Virus record (IMG/VR): IMGVR_UViG_3300008108_005458
Coordinates: 1 to 64,000 of that record
Length of the DNA stretch: 64,000 bases
Strand: one strand, 5' to 3'
From: a virus
Within the stretch, counting starts at the first letter, position 1, and each line of letters opens with the position of its first letter. The notes under the pieces are model-generated. The model saw nothing but the letters and a program-made list of their open reading frames with translations. It did not search any database and had not been told where the DNA came from. The translations under genes and the position numbers were made by a program. Positions 18,412 through 26,973 of this stretch are shown here, piece by piece.

Positions 18412-19809
18412 ATGAAAGGATATACTAAAGAACAACTTGAGTTTATTGAGTTTAGCGGACCAGAATCCGTAATATTGTCAGCAACAGCTGGTAGTGGTAA
18501 AACCCATTCCACGGTGGGTAGGTTAAATCACCTATTGGATAACGGGGTTGACCCAAACAGAATAATCTTTTTCTCATTTACTAATGATGCTGTAAATGAA
18601 TTAAGACACCGTATTAACAGTGATGTTAAGATTACAACCATACATAGTTTTACCAGTGGTACGTTGGCAAAACTAGGTAAGTTTAAACCCATTGTCACAT
18701 TTTACGATTTTATAAATTGGTACCGTGATAAAAAGAAGCCGTCTTTTAAAGACCCAAGAAAAATAAGAGAGGAATATTACGCTACTATTGAAAGGTTTTA
18801 TGAAGAGGGTGCCAGTATATCATCATCTTTTTCGGCATATAAACTACAATTTTACGATGGTGTTAAATCACCAAAACCAAATTTTTATGACCACTACATT
18901 GCCTTTTTAAAGGAGACTAATAGCCGTGATTTCTCTGACATGTTAATTGACACAGAAAAATTAACAAGAGACCCTAAACATAAAGAATTTTTTGACGGTA
19001 TGTATGATTATATCTTTATTGATGAGTATCAAGATACATCGACACTCCAAATGAAAATCTTATCCGCAATTAACGCAAAACAATATTACCTTATTGGTGA
19101 CAAGAACCAATCAATCTATGGTTTTTCTGGAGCTAATTGCGAAAAAATTGAATCGTTGTTAAAACAAAAGAAAACTGTTGTTGAGTTAACCTTAACAAAA
19201 AACTTTAGGTCTCATAAAAAAATTGTTGAGAACGCAAACAAATTTAGCTCGTTAATGGCTATACCTGAATCGGAACATGAGGGTTTTGTTGATGAAAAAT
19301 TCATAACAAAAAAGAGATTATTTGAGATGATGTTAGACGGTAAACCCTTAACCGTTCTTGTTAGAACAAACAATATTATCAAAGAGATTGAAAAGCAAGC
19401 TCTTAAGAAAAAAGTCCCAATGCGTTATTTTAACTACATAACAAAAACGGATCTTGATAACATTAAAAAATCAAACATAACAGATAGCCTTAAAAAGAAA
19501 TTAAATGATGTATTACCCTACTTCTTAAATAACCAAGACTTCATAGATTTTATTGAATCTAATATCGACTCCGATGTATTTGTAACATCAATACATAAAA
19601 GTAAAGGTAGGGAATTCCCAAGATGTGTTGTTATTAATTCAGCCGATCCAGATATGTTAATAAAACATGGTAGTTTAACACATAGTTTGGCAGAATATTC
19701 ATTTATAACAGACGATGGTGATATTGATGAAGAAGGTAGAAACATACATTATGTTGCGGTTACCAGACCAAAAGAAGAATTATACTTCATGATTTACGAT
19801 GATTTGTAA
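18412..19809 (+). CDS. UvrD/Rep-type superfamily 1 DNA helicase
   Basis: 465 aa, shorter than bacterial UvrD (about 720) and near phage SF1 helicases. Motifs in order: Q-like YTKEQLEFIE; I ATAGSGKT (about 24); Ia FFSFTNDAVNELRHRI; Ib TIHSFTSGTLAK; II YIFIDEYQDTS (about 200); III LIGDKNQSIYGFSGAN; IV TKNFRSHKKI; V TSIHKSKGREF; VI VAVTRPKEEL. It should unwind DNA 3' to 5' with ATP during replication, repair or recombination. Confidence 0.92.
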   Translation: MKGYTKEQLEFIEFSGPESVILSATAGSGKTHSTVGRLNHLLDNGVDPNRIIFFSFTNDAVNELRHRINSDVKITTIHSFTSGTLAKLGKFKPIVTFYDFINWYRDKKKPSFKDPRKIREEYYATIERFYEEGASISSSFSAYKLQFYDGVKSPKPNFYDHYIAFLKETNSRDFSDMLIDTEKLTRDPKHKEFFDGMYDYIFIDEYQDTSTLQMKILSAINAKQYYLIGDKNQSIYGFSGANCEKIESLLKQKKTVVELTLTKNFRSHKKIVENANKFSSLMAIPESEHEGFVDEKFITKKRLFEMMLDGKPLTVLVRTNNIIKEIEKQALKKKVPMRYFNYITKTDLDNIKKSNITDSLKKKLNDVLPYFLNNQDFIDFIESNIDSDVFVTSIHKSKGREFPRCVVINSADPDMLIKHGSLTHSLAEYSFITDDGDIDEEGRNIHYVAVTRPKEELYFMIYDDL

Positions 19810-19814
19810 AATAT

Positions 19815-19844
19815 AAAAAGCCACCGTAATAGGTGGCTTTTTTA
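19815..19844 (+). terminator. Intrinsic terminator of helicase
   Basis: AAAAAGCCACC/GGTGGCTTTTTT with 6-nt loop. Confidence 0.85.
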
Positions 19845-19953
19845 TAGAGGTTGTTTAAATTTTTGACTTTACGTTACCATAAGTATTGGTTCAAGGGTAA
19901 TCATAATTAACTCATAATTAACCCTTTACCTGAATTTGATTTTTTTTCTAAAG
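19845..19953. other. Intergenic, nothing recognised
   Basis: Contains a short direct repeat (TAATTAACTCATAATTAACCC) but no gene, RNA or promoter that I can support. Confidence 0.4.
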
Positions 19954-20115
19954 TTATCTTCTACCCTGTCCTCTATATGGTTTCTTGTAGTTTTTACTCT
20001 GTTTACCCTTACTTGTTTTATTCTTAGAATGGATACCCTTTCTATTCTTTTTGATTTTACGTCTAAACTCCTTAATACCTGATGAGGAAGTTTTCTTTTT
20101 ACCTGGTGCTGCCAT
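19954..20115 (-). CDS. Small, very basic protein
   Basis: 53 aa, starting MAAPGKKKTSSSGIKEFRRK and ending KPYRGQGRR. About 40 percent Lys/Arg with Ser/Gly, so probably unstructured and nucleic-acid binding. Similar short basic proteins with an MAAPGKKK-like start are common in T4-like aquatic phages, some reported in virions. The frame is open only for this length, and the composition differs from random sequence here. Confidence 0.65.
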   Translation of the reverse strand: MAAPGKKKTSSSGIKEFRRKIKKNRKGIHSKNKTSKGKQSKNYKKPYRGQGRR

Positions 20116-20193
20116 AGTTAGTTTGTTTTAGTAGTTGTTTAGTTTTTTCAATAAATATATTGATAAAAATGAAAATTATCCTATAATCTTAAA

Positions 20194-20200
20194 TATTTAT
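20194..20200 (+). promoter_or_regulatory. Late-type TATTTAT motif
   Basis: AATATTTATTAAAA, 13 nt upstream of the ATG at 20214; may drive the endolysin operon. Confidence 0.5.
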
Positions 20201-20213
20201 TAAAAACAAACAT

Positions 20214-20372
20214 ATGATTATTTTTTACAATAGATTCGACAAAACAAAAGAGCCAATCGGCAGAACTAACAAACACGCTTCAAGGTTAGAGGCCGCAAAA
20301 TTTTTTGCTGAAATTAAAAAAATGAGTCTTAAGGATTTTTTGAAAGTATTTACTGTTAGTATAATAAAATAA
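20214..20372 (+). CDS. Small protein upstream of endolysin
   Basis: 52 aa: starts MIIFYNRFDKTKEPIGRTN, then KHASRLEAAKFFAEIKKMSL. Amphipathic helical C-terminal half. Placed 13 nt after a TATTTAT motif and 18 nt before the endolysin, so probably the first gene of that operon. No recognised family. Confidence 0.55.
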   Translation: MIIFYNRFDKTKEPIGRTNKHASRLEAAKFFAEIKKMSLKDFLKVFTVSIIK

Positions 20373-20390
20373 AAAATCAAAAAAAGAATT

Positions 20391-21227
20391 ATGTTATTAA
20401 AAGTAGGTTCAAAAGGAGATGATGTAAAAAAACTCCAAGCGAAACTGGGTACGACAGCTGATGGCGCTTTCGGTCCAGGTACAGAAAAATTAGTTAAAGA
20501 ATGGCAAGCTGCCAATGGTTTAACAGCTGATGGTATTGTTGGTGATGCGACTTGGGCAAAAATGGGTTTAAATGAGGGCGCTGCCCCAGCTAAACCAGCT
20601 GCCGCTCCAGTAGCTATCCCACCATCTAGCTTCAAATTAGAAGCATTAAAAGGTCATATCCCTGATGCGGTTATTGCTCAGATCCCTGACACAGCAGCTA
20701 AATTCAACATTACAAACGTATTAAGATTAGCACATTTCTTGGCACAGTGTGGTCATGAATCTGGTGGTTTTAAAGCTGTTAGCGAAAACTTAAATTACAG
20801 CGCTGATGGTCTTAAAAAAATATTCCCTAAATATTTTCCTGGTAATTTAAATGAGTCTTATTCTCGTCAGCCAGAAAAAATTGCTAACCGTGTATATTCA
20901 TCTCGTATGGGTAATGGTGATGAAGCTTCTGGTGAAGGTTTTAAATTCAGAGGCCGTGGATACATTCAATTAACTGGTAAATCAAACTACACAGCGTTTG
21001 ACAAAATGGTTGAGGAGAATATAATTGAAACGCCAGATCTTGTTGCAACAAAATATCCTTTAATGTCAGCGGCATTTTTCTTTGATTCAAATAAACTTTG
21101 GTCTATATGTGACAAGGGTGCTGATGATGCAACGGTAACAGCTGTTACAAAAAGAGTTAATGGTGGTACAATCGGTTTAGCTGATAGAATCAAACATTTT
21201 AAAGAATATTACAATTTACTAAAATAA
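20391..21227 (+). CDS. Endolysin: peptidoglycan-binding plus GH19 domain
   Basis: 278 aa. Residues 1-65 form a PG_binding_1 domain (VGSKGDDVKKLQAKLG, DGIVGDATWAKMG). An Ala/Pro linker (about 66-82) leads to a GH19 lysozyme/chitinase-like domain with the catalytic Glu in CGHESGGF (about 125), then GRGYIQLTGKSNY and NGGTIGLADR. It should cleave the glycan of peptidoglycan during lysis. No signal peptide, so it needs a holin; a holin-like gene lies at 27695. Confidence 0.93.
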   Translation: MLLKVGSKGDDVKKLQAKLGTTADGAFGPGTEKLVKEWQAANGLTADGIVGDATWAKMGLNEGAAPAKPAAAPVAIPPSSFKLEALKGHIPDAVIAQIPDTAAKFNITNVLRLAHFLAQCGHESGGFKAVSENLNYSADGLKKIFPKYFPGNLNESYSRQPEKIANRVYSSRMGNGDEASGEGFKFRGRGYIQLTGKSNYTAFDKMVEENIIETPDLVATKYPLMSAAFFFDSNKLWSICDKGADDATVTAVTKRVNGGTIGLADRIKHFKEYYNLLK

Positions 21228-21250
21228 ATAAAAAACTAATAAAAAAAATT

Positions 21251-21490
21251 ATGGACGAAATTATGGGAATGGTAAAACTATTTGCTGGTACTTACGAAGT
21301 TAACGGCTTTATGTTTTGCGATGGTAGAAAATTACCAATTAATGGTAACGAGGCGCTTTTTAGTATAATCGGTACTATATACGGTGGTGATGGTATCACA
21401 ACATTTGAGATACCAGATTTAAAAGATAAAGCACCTGAGGGTATGCATTATATGATTTGCGTGCAAGGTATTTATCCACCAAGATATTAA
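21251..21490 (+). CDS. Short tail-collar-domain protein
   Basis: 79 aa. MGMVKLFAGTYEVNGFMFCD, NGNEALFSIIGTIYGGDG and FEIPDLKDKAP match the phage tail collar / microcystin-dependent protein pattern (Gly-rich turn, then a conserved PDL/RDR-like segment). Only the collar domain is present; there is no fibre extension. It probably decorates the tail or fibre. It follows the endolysin by 23 nt and precedes another small virion-type gene. Confidence 0.82.
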   Translation: MDEIMGMVKLFAGTYEVNGFMFCDGRKLPINGNEALFSIIGTIYGGDGITTFEIPDLKDKAPEGMHYMICVQGIYPPRY

Positions 21491-21527
21491 TATAATAAAA
21501 TAAACATAAAACTAAAAAACAATTAAA

Positions 21528-21782
21528 ATGGCATTTGTAAAAAATTTAAATGGAAAGGCTGTAGAATGTGAGTACGAAGATGGTGCTTTATTGGTACCCG
21601 CATCTGGTTATGTAGCTGCTATTGTACAATCCAACGAAATTCATTTCTTTGGTGCTGCTGATGATGAAGGTGTTATCGCCATCGGTTCAACAGCTAATGG
21701 AAGTTCAGTTGAAACATTAACTGAAGCTAAAGCGGCTATTGCTACTTTAGGTACTTTATTCTTAGATGGTGTTGCTGTCTAA
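21528..21782 (+). CDS. Probable small structural protein
   Basis: 84 aa, Ala/Gly/Val-rich with low charge (ALLVPASGYVAAIVQSNEIH, TEAKAAIATLGTLFLDGVAV). Composition fits a decoration or tail-associated protein, but no family is recognised. It is in the same orientation as the collar gene 37 nt upstream and is followed by a terminator. Confidence 0.65.
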   Translation: MAFVKNLNGKAVECEYEDGALLVPASGYVAAIVQSNEIHFFGAADDEGVIAIGSTANGSSVETLTEAKAAIATLGTLFLDGVAV

Positions 21783-21801
21783 TTAAAATTAAACAAAAAA
21801 T

Positions 21802-21831
21802 AAAGGCTTGGTTTTTACCAGGCCTTTTTTA
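21802..21831 (+). terminator. Intrinsic terminator
   Basis: AGGCTTGG/CCAGGCCT hairpin with a TTTTTT tail; overlaps the promoter at 21808. Confidence 0.75.
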
Positions 21832-21837
21832 TTATTG
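21808..21837 (+). promoter_or_regulatory. Host-type promoter inside terminator
   Basis: TTG, 19-nt spacer, TATTATTG; -7 box ends 4 nt before the ATG at 21842. Same TATTATTG variant as at 15608. Confidence 0.45.
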
Positions 21838-21841
21838 TACT

Positions 21842-22042
21842 ATGAGTTTTAACAAAAGATATGTTGACAGTCGTAAAATTTTAATATATAAAGATAGGTT
21901 AGAAGACCTCTTTACTAATAAAATTGACGCATTTATATTTAATGATAATTTCTCAAAAGAGATATTTGATTTATATGAGGAAAAAAAATTTGATTTAATT
22001 AGGGATCGAATACTTGAATATGAGACTAAATCGCTGATCTAA
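21842..22042 (+). CDS. Hypothetical protein, 66 aa
   Basis: MSFNKRYVDSRKILIYKD then helical, charged sequence (EEKKFDLIRDRILEYETKS). No recognised domain. Its last 48 nt overlap the convergent barrel gene, so antisense effects on that transcript are possible. Confidence 0.5.
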   Translation: MSFNKRYVDSRKILIYKDRLEDLFTNKIDAFIFNDNFSKEIFDLYEEKKFDLIRDRILEYETKSLI

Positions 22043-22732
22043 CGGCTTTACATTTTTATTTAATTCTGAACTAATTGTCGATAAATAACCCTCATAAACA
22101 AAACCAATAGACGTTGTTTTTTTAATCGCCTTTGTTATCGATAGATTGTAATTACCGACAGTGTTTCTTACCCATATTAAATCATTAGTCGATACAACAG
22201 CTGGTTGTAATAATAAATTATGCTCAACGGTGTAATCAGTCACTTTATATTTAAACGTATGTCTATAAGAAACTCTTTTACTACCAAACCAGAGTTTTGA
22301 TATTTCTGATCTGTCATACACATATGCAAGTGAAACACTGCCACCTAATTTATTAGTCTTAAAAGATTTTTTAAGACCCATACCACCAGAAACACTTAAA
22401 TCTAAATTTTTAACTAAAGAATGCTCAACAGTTGAAAATAGTATCACACTGTAATTGTTTTTAACTTCTTTCCAGGAAAATATATTTAACCTAGCATCCT
22501 CAGACTGTTTAATAAATTCGTTATTCTTTTGCCCATAAAATAAAAAATAATATGGGTTTAAACTAACCCCAATGTCCTTTTTTTTATTATTAAGTTCATA
22601 ACTCATTTTAGACGTTATCTGAACATTTTTATTGTTTCCAGTAAGTAACACCCCACCTAGGTCGAAACTCTTTATTTGGGCCTCTAAATGGCCAAAAAAA
22701 CATACTAATAATACTGTTATAAAATACTTCAT
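21995..22732 (-). CDS. Outer-membrane beta-barrel protein (DUF481-like)
   Basis: 245 aa from the ATG at 22732 (MKYFITVLLVCFFGHLEAQ), which gives a clean signal peptide; the in-frame codons upstream would hide it. The mature part shows alternating strands (SKMSYELNNKKKDIGVSLNP, FSTVEHSLVKNLDLSVSGG, VSYRHTFKYKV, HNLLLQPAVV), and FGSKRVSYRHTF and a C-terminal IFKYSI strand resemble DUF481 barrels. Last gene of the envelope cassette. It likely inserts in the host outer membrane. Confidence 0.7.
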   Translation of the reverse strand: MKYFITVLLVCFFGHLEAQIKSFDLGGVLLTGNNKNVQITSKMSYELNNKKKDIGVSLNPYYFLFYGQKNNEFIKQSEDARLNIFSWKEVKNNYSVILFSTVEHSLVKNLDLSVSGGMGLKKSFKTNKLGGSVSLAYVYDRSEISKLWFGSKRVSYRHTFKYKVTDYTVEHNLLLQPAVVSTNDLIWVRNTVGNYNLSITKAIKKTTSIGFVYEGYLSTISSELNKNVKPLDQRFSLIFKYSIPN

Positions 22733-22733
22733 A

Positions 22734-23192
22734 TTATAGTTTACTAACTGCATCAATTATACCTTTTTTCATAGCAATACCTATTGACGATTTGCTAAAT
22801 GGCACTTTACCTTCTTTTAGTTCAATAAAAGCGTAGCTAGCTGTTGTAGCTGACTCGCCAATACCATCAACAACCGTTTCACCAAAATGAAGTTTCAATA
22901 ATATTTGAGTTGTTTCTGTAGCGGCACCAACACCAGCGATTCTGAAAGTTGTTGACGGTGTACCAACTCTAGTAATCTCAACCATAACTGGTATAGCGTT
23001 TTGTTCACATAATGAATACTTTTCGGATAACACCTCTTCGGTTATTTGTTTAACCCCGAATAAGATATTCCTATCTTTAAACTCTTTTATTTTCATTGTG
23101 CTGTAAACTGAATCTACCTTAACACAAGTTTGAGAAAAAGCTGATACTGGTACTATTAGTACAAATATGAGCGCTAAAATAAACTGTTTCAT
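22734..23192 (-). CDS. Secreted protein with CsgG-like C-terminal motif
   Basis: 152 aa with signal peptide (MKQFILALIFVLIVPVSAFS, cut near QTC). The C-terminal part, KVPFSKSSIGIAMKKGIIDA, parallels IKFNQSTIGTSTKKALETA in the CsgG-like lipoprotein at 26974, suggesting a related alpha/beta fold. Probably periplasmic. It is separated from the downstream barrel gene by one base and from the lectin gene by 4, so it is part of the same operon. Confidence 0.65.
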   Translation of the reverse strand: MKQFILALIFVLIVPVSAFSQTCVKVDSVYSTMKIKEFKDRNILFGVKQITEEVLSEKYSLCEQNAIPVMVEITRVGTPSTTFRIAGVGAATETTQILLKLHFGETVVDGIGESATTASYAFIELKEGKVPFSKSSIGIAMKKGIIDAVSKL

Positions 23193-23196
23193 AATT

Positions 23197-25482
23197 TTAT
23201 TGTTTATAACCTGTTTTTATTATATAAAAATTTGAAGTCCCGTTATGGGTTAAATTATCAACCATAAGTGACTGAGCCCCAGTATAGGTTGTTTTTAAAT
23301 TATTATTAGATCCGTTAATCACTGACCACTGTGCTGATGTAAATAACCTATAATTAGGGGTTAAATTTAACCAGCTTGGTAATATATTATTATTTCTTTG
23401 AAACACCAGAACAACATCTGTTATTGTTAACATATCGTTTCCATTTACATCCATTCTGTAATAATCTCTCGCATTAAAAGATTGGGTTAATAACTTTTGG
23501 TTAAAAAACTGAGCATCAGTAATACTGGGTAGTAAAACGGTGATACTCTCACCAGCAATCAACCTAAAATCATTTAAATTAACGCTTTCATTTGTTGTTA
23601 TTGTGTATTTACCATTAGCATCTGTTGTATACGTCCCATATAATGTGTAGTTTGTTTGAGTTTTAATCTTATAGTATAGTTTTACAGATATACCAGATAC
23701 CCCAATATTTTCAGTGTTATACACATATCCCGAATAAGCAAATGGGTTTACGATTATAATACCATTGTTTGAGTATGTATAACCACAAGTCCCACTTTGT
23801 AACTGGGCCCTGAATAAAGTTGCGTCAGTCTGATTACTGTATGTATAGGTTGCCGCAGTATTTGCAATATCCGTCCATGTAACTCCGTTATTAACCGATC
23901 TTTGCCATTTTACTATTGTACCAGTATAGCCACTTAAAGTTAGTGTACCAGAATTAGTTGTGCTGGTATGTACGGCTGATGATACGGAACCGCCTGTTGG
24001 TGGGGTACCTGTTATAACACTGATGGTTTTACTAGTTGAATAAACCGCACTACCACAATTAGGTGTCTGAACCTCTACTCTGTAGTAATATGTTCCAGCG
24101 GATGATATTGTTTCCGTTAAAGCTGTAGTTGTATTGGTTATGTTAGTCCAATTAATATTATCCGTAGATTTTTGCCATTTATTAATGTTACCCTGTTGAC
24201 CAGATAGCGTTAACTCAACAACACCACCAGCGCATATGGTATTGTTTGCAGCGAATACGGTACCAGAATTAGTTGGTTTTACCGATAAAAACACACTAGA
24301 AGAGGATAGCGATGAACAAGTAACTGGGCTACTTGAATTAACGATTGCCCTGTAATAAGTTGTCTTTGTTATATTTGATATTGTTATACTGGTTGATGTG
24401 CTGGATATAGTTGTACCAGCGGTAAAGAAGTTATCAAAGGATGATTCCCACCTAACAACACTACCAGTCATACCACTCAAAGTTAACACCGTACTATTTG
24501 AACCAGAACAAACGTTTATATCTCCGCCACTAATAGTACCAGTGGAACCGTTGCCCACATTTATTTGTCTTGTGAATATTGTTACACTTGATGTTAGATC
24601 ACCAGGCATATCACCATATTCACAAATATAACCAGGTAAATTTGTATTTGGTAAGTCATTCCATGAACCACTATTTGCTGAATAAAATTGTGCGTAATGT
24701 TCCCCACCAGCGTTGTTTGGTTCCCCACCAGCCCATTTTGCGTATTGACCTGTAACCGCTGTACTACCGTTAGAAAATTGCGTTCCCTTCTCGGGGCCAG
24801 TAACCCAGTGCCATTTTTGTTCCACTGCTGCTTGTGATGCAAAAGCTGTTGTACCTTTTGCCGCATTTACCTGACCAACCTCATCTGAACCACCAAACCA
24901 ACCATCTGAAGACATTAATTTCCAGATAAAATTATTCTCAGCTTCAGATAGCATTGTGGCTAGATAACCAACCCTACCAAAATAAGAGCGATTTTCAGCT
25001 GAACTTTTAGCACTTGTCCAAGATCCAGATGACGCTACATATTCATAAAAATGTTCTGTTAACGGGTTGTAAAAAACCGTACCAGCGACAAATGTTATTC
25101 TTCTTAGGTTTGCGTAACAAGTTGTTGTTGTTGATTTAAACGTCACAGTTCTTAAAAGAGTTTGCCAGTTAGCGGCTGTTGTCGTACCGTTAAAACTTAA
25201 TATACCTGTCGTTGAGTTCCAACTTGCTGTTACACCAGTCGGTAAAGTACCTGTGTAAGTTAATACATCCCCAGATGTATATGTTTGCGATATTTGTACC
25301 CTGAAACCAGTTATGTTCCCATTAGCGGTTATTGTTAAATTAGCGTCAACCACAGTGGCTGTGTTATATGAAACGGATAGGCTCGAAGCGGTACCGCCAA
25401 CAGTTATGCTAGTTGCTTGAGCGTTAACAATGCTCGTACAACAAATAAACATAACCAAGAATAAAAAAAACCTTTTCATCAT
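23197..25482 (-). CDS. Secreted C-type-lectin protein with dockerin-like C-terminus
   Basis: 761 aa; start is either ATG of the ATGATG at 25482/25479. Signal peptide (FFLFLVMFICCTSIVNAQ). Domains: a beta domain (about 20-135); a C-type lectin domain (about 136-285) with WHWVTGPEKGTQF, YAKWAGGEPNNAGGEHYAQF and WNDLPN, the Glu-Pro-Asn type ligand set; three Ig/PKD-like repeats (about 300-580) each with WQ/WE-S and YYRAIV or YYRVEV; a Cna-B-like segment (about 585-650); and a dockerin-like module MDVNGNDMLTITDVVLVFQR followed by LFTSAQWSVING. The last module resembles one in the 28437 protein. Likely surface adhesin. Confidence 0.82.
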   Translation of the reverse strand: MMKRFFLFLVMFICCTSIVNAQATSITVGGTASSLSVSYNTATVVDANLTITANGNITGFRVQISQTYTSGDVLTYTGTLPTGVTASWNSTTGILSFNGTTTAANWQTLLRTVTFKSTTTTCYANLRRITFVAGTVFYNPLTEHFYEYVASSGSWTSAKSSAENRSYFGRVGYLATMLSEAENNFIWKLMSSDGWFGGSDEVGQVNAAKGTTAFASQAAVEQKWHWVTGPEKGTQFSNGSTAVTGQYAKWAGGEPNNAGGEHYAQFYSANSGSWNDLPNTNLPGYICEYGDMPGDLTSSVTIFTRQINVGNGSTGTISGGDINVCSGSNSTVLTLSGMTGSVVRWESSFDNFFTAGTTISSTSTSITISNITKTTYYRAIVNSSSPVTCSSLSSSSVFLSVKPTNSGTVFAANNTICAGGVVELTLSGQQGNINKWQKSTDNINWTNITNTTTALTETISSAGTYYYRVEVQTPNCGSAVYSTSKTISVITGTPPTGGSVSSAVHTSTTNSGTLTLSGYTGTIVKWQRSVNNGVTWTDIANTAATYTYSNQTDATLFRAQLQSGTCGYTYSNNGIIIVNPFAYSGYVYNTENIGVSGISVKLYYKIKTQTNYTLYGTYTTDANGKYTITTNESVNLNDFRLIAGESITVLLPSITDAQFFNQKLLTQSFNARDYYRMDVNGNDMLTITDVVLVFQRNNNILPSWLNLTPNYRLFTSAQWSVINGSNNNLKTTYTGAQSLMVDNLTHNGTSNFYIIKTGYKQ

Positions 25483-26966
25483 AACGCTAATCTTGTACCC
25501 ATCATTACTGTATAATTTAATACGTTATCCCCGAGAGAATAAGCACCACCAAAATTAAAATTTAATTTAAATGTTTTTGTCACACCTAAGTTCATACCAA
25601 CAATCGGTAAAACAACAAATGGTGATTTTAAAACAGCATCATCGTAATATCTAACAAATGGTGCGTAAACAAATAGAGCCATTGTTTTAATATCAAGGCG
25701 CTTTCCTACTTTAAAATCCCTATTACCACCAACAATTGCAGCCGAACCATAATAAGGTTCTTTATAAATTTGGCCACCCGAAGCTGTAACCATGTAAACA
25801 GCTTTAAACTTTTTAATACTCCTCATCTGGCCAAAAGCGATGGTGTTATACATAGACCCACTACCAGCAAAACCAATTGTAATTGTATTAGAAAGTAATG
25901 TAATGGCTTTACGATTTATCCAGGCGTAATAACCAGTGATGTTACCGCCTTGTATTGAAGATGTATAATCGAGCATAATACCGTGTGATCTTAGACCATC
26001 ATATCTTACAGATGAATAACCAGCATTGACCCTTGAACCTTTACTAACCTCACCCTCATTAAATTGAAAACCTACTAAGTCACTACTCATAAGTATTGAT
26101 GGTCTACCACCGTTTTTACTTGTGGCTGACCCCTTACCGTTACCGCTACTACTACCACTTTTTACAGCGTTTGTTGTACCACCTACAGCATCTGATTTTT
26201 TTTCTTCGGTGGTTTGTGTTTGATTGCCTGTTGAACCATTACCACCAGATCCACCAGACCCTGTAGAGCTTGTGGTGGTACCACCTGAACCACCAGTAGA
26301 ACCACCACCAGTGTTGGTGTTACCCGTTCCACCTGTTTCACCAGACCCTGTAGTGTTTCCACCACTTGTGCTTGTACCTGTGGTAGTTTCAGAACTACCA
26401 CCACCATTATTATTTCCAGTAGTAGTACCAGATGAACTAGATCCACTTGAATTATTTCCATTAGATTGTGTTTGTCCTTGTGACCCCCCACCAGATTGGT
26501 TTCCCCCACTAGAAGAGTTTTTATTATCCTTATTATCTTTACCACCATCACCGTTTCCACCAACACTAGTAACCGATCCAGCTGCTGCCATTATGTTACC
26601 CGTACCACTAGATGCCATATCACTAATAGCCGATAAAGCACCAAATATACTAACCACATTTAAAGCTGTGCTCTGGGTTTGCGATACAGTAACAGCGGTA
26701 CCTATACTCCCGCATGGTGAAGCGTTTTGGAATTGATTGAAAACACCAGCCGCCCAGTTGTCAAAGACACCGTTATTAAAATCATTAGCTGTAAAGGTAC
26801 CCACTTGACCGTAGTACGTTACAGCTATTTGATTTTGCCCGTAAGGAATTGATATATTATATACCTTGCCATTGCAAGGGTCGGTGTAAGAATAATTAAA
26901 TGATTGAGCACTCGCTATGTTGCATAGCAAAGACACAAAAATAACTATAATCAATTTTATTCTCAC
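25479..26966 (-). CDS. Secreted protein: Gly/Ser/Thr-rich linker plus beta-barrel
   Basis: 495 aa. Signal peptide (MRIKLIIVIFVSLLCNIASA). Residues 20-150 are a compact N-domain with two Cys; residues about 150-285 are very low complexity (Gly, Ser, Thr, Asn), so flexible. Residues 290-495 alternate like an outer-membrane barrel (GIMLDYTSSIQGGNITGYYA, LNFNFGGAYSLGD, final TVMMGTRLAL). Stop overlaps the lectin gene start. It may be the outer-membrane anchor for secreted partners of this cassette. Confidence 0.7.
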   Translation of the reverse strand: MRIKLIIVIFVSLLCNIASAQSFNYSYTDPCNGKVYNISIPYGQNQIAVTYYGQVGTFTANDFNNGVFDNWAAGVFNQFQNASPCGSIGTAVTVSQTQSTALNVVSIFGALSAISDMASSGTGNIMAAAGSVTSVGGNGDGGKDNKDNKNSSSGGNQSGGGSQGQTQSNGNNSSGSSSSGTTTGNNNGGGSSETTTGTSTSGGNTTGSGETGGTGNTNTGGGSTGGSGGTTTSSTGSGGSGGNGSTGNQTQTTEEKKSDAVGGTTNAVKSGSSSGNGKGSATSKNGGRPSILMSSDLVGFQFNEGEVSKGSRVNAGYSSVRYDGLRSHGIMLDYTSSIQGGNITGYYAWINRKAITLLSNTITIGFAGSGSMYNTIAFGQMRSIKKFKAVYMVTASGGQIYKEPYYGSAAIVGGNRDFKVGKRLDIKTMALFVYAPFVRYYDDAVLKSPFVVLPIVGMNLGVTKTFKLNFNFGGAYSLGDNVLNYTVMMGTRLAL

Positions 26967-26973
26967 GCACGTT

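Noticed and set aside
26224-26736. 170-aa Pro/Val-rich plus-strand ORF
   Set aside because: Antisense of the Gly/Ser/Thr linker in the 25479 gene.
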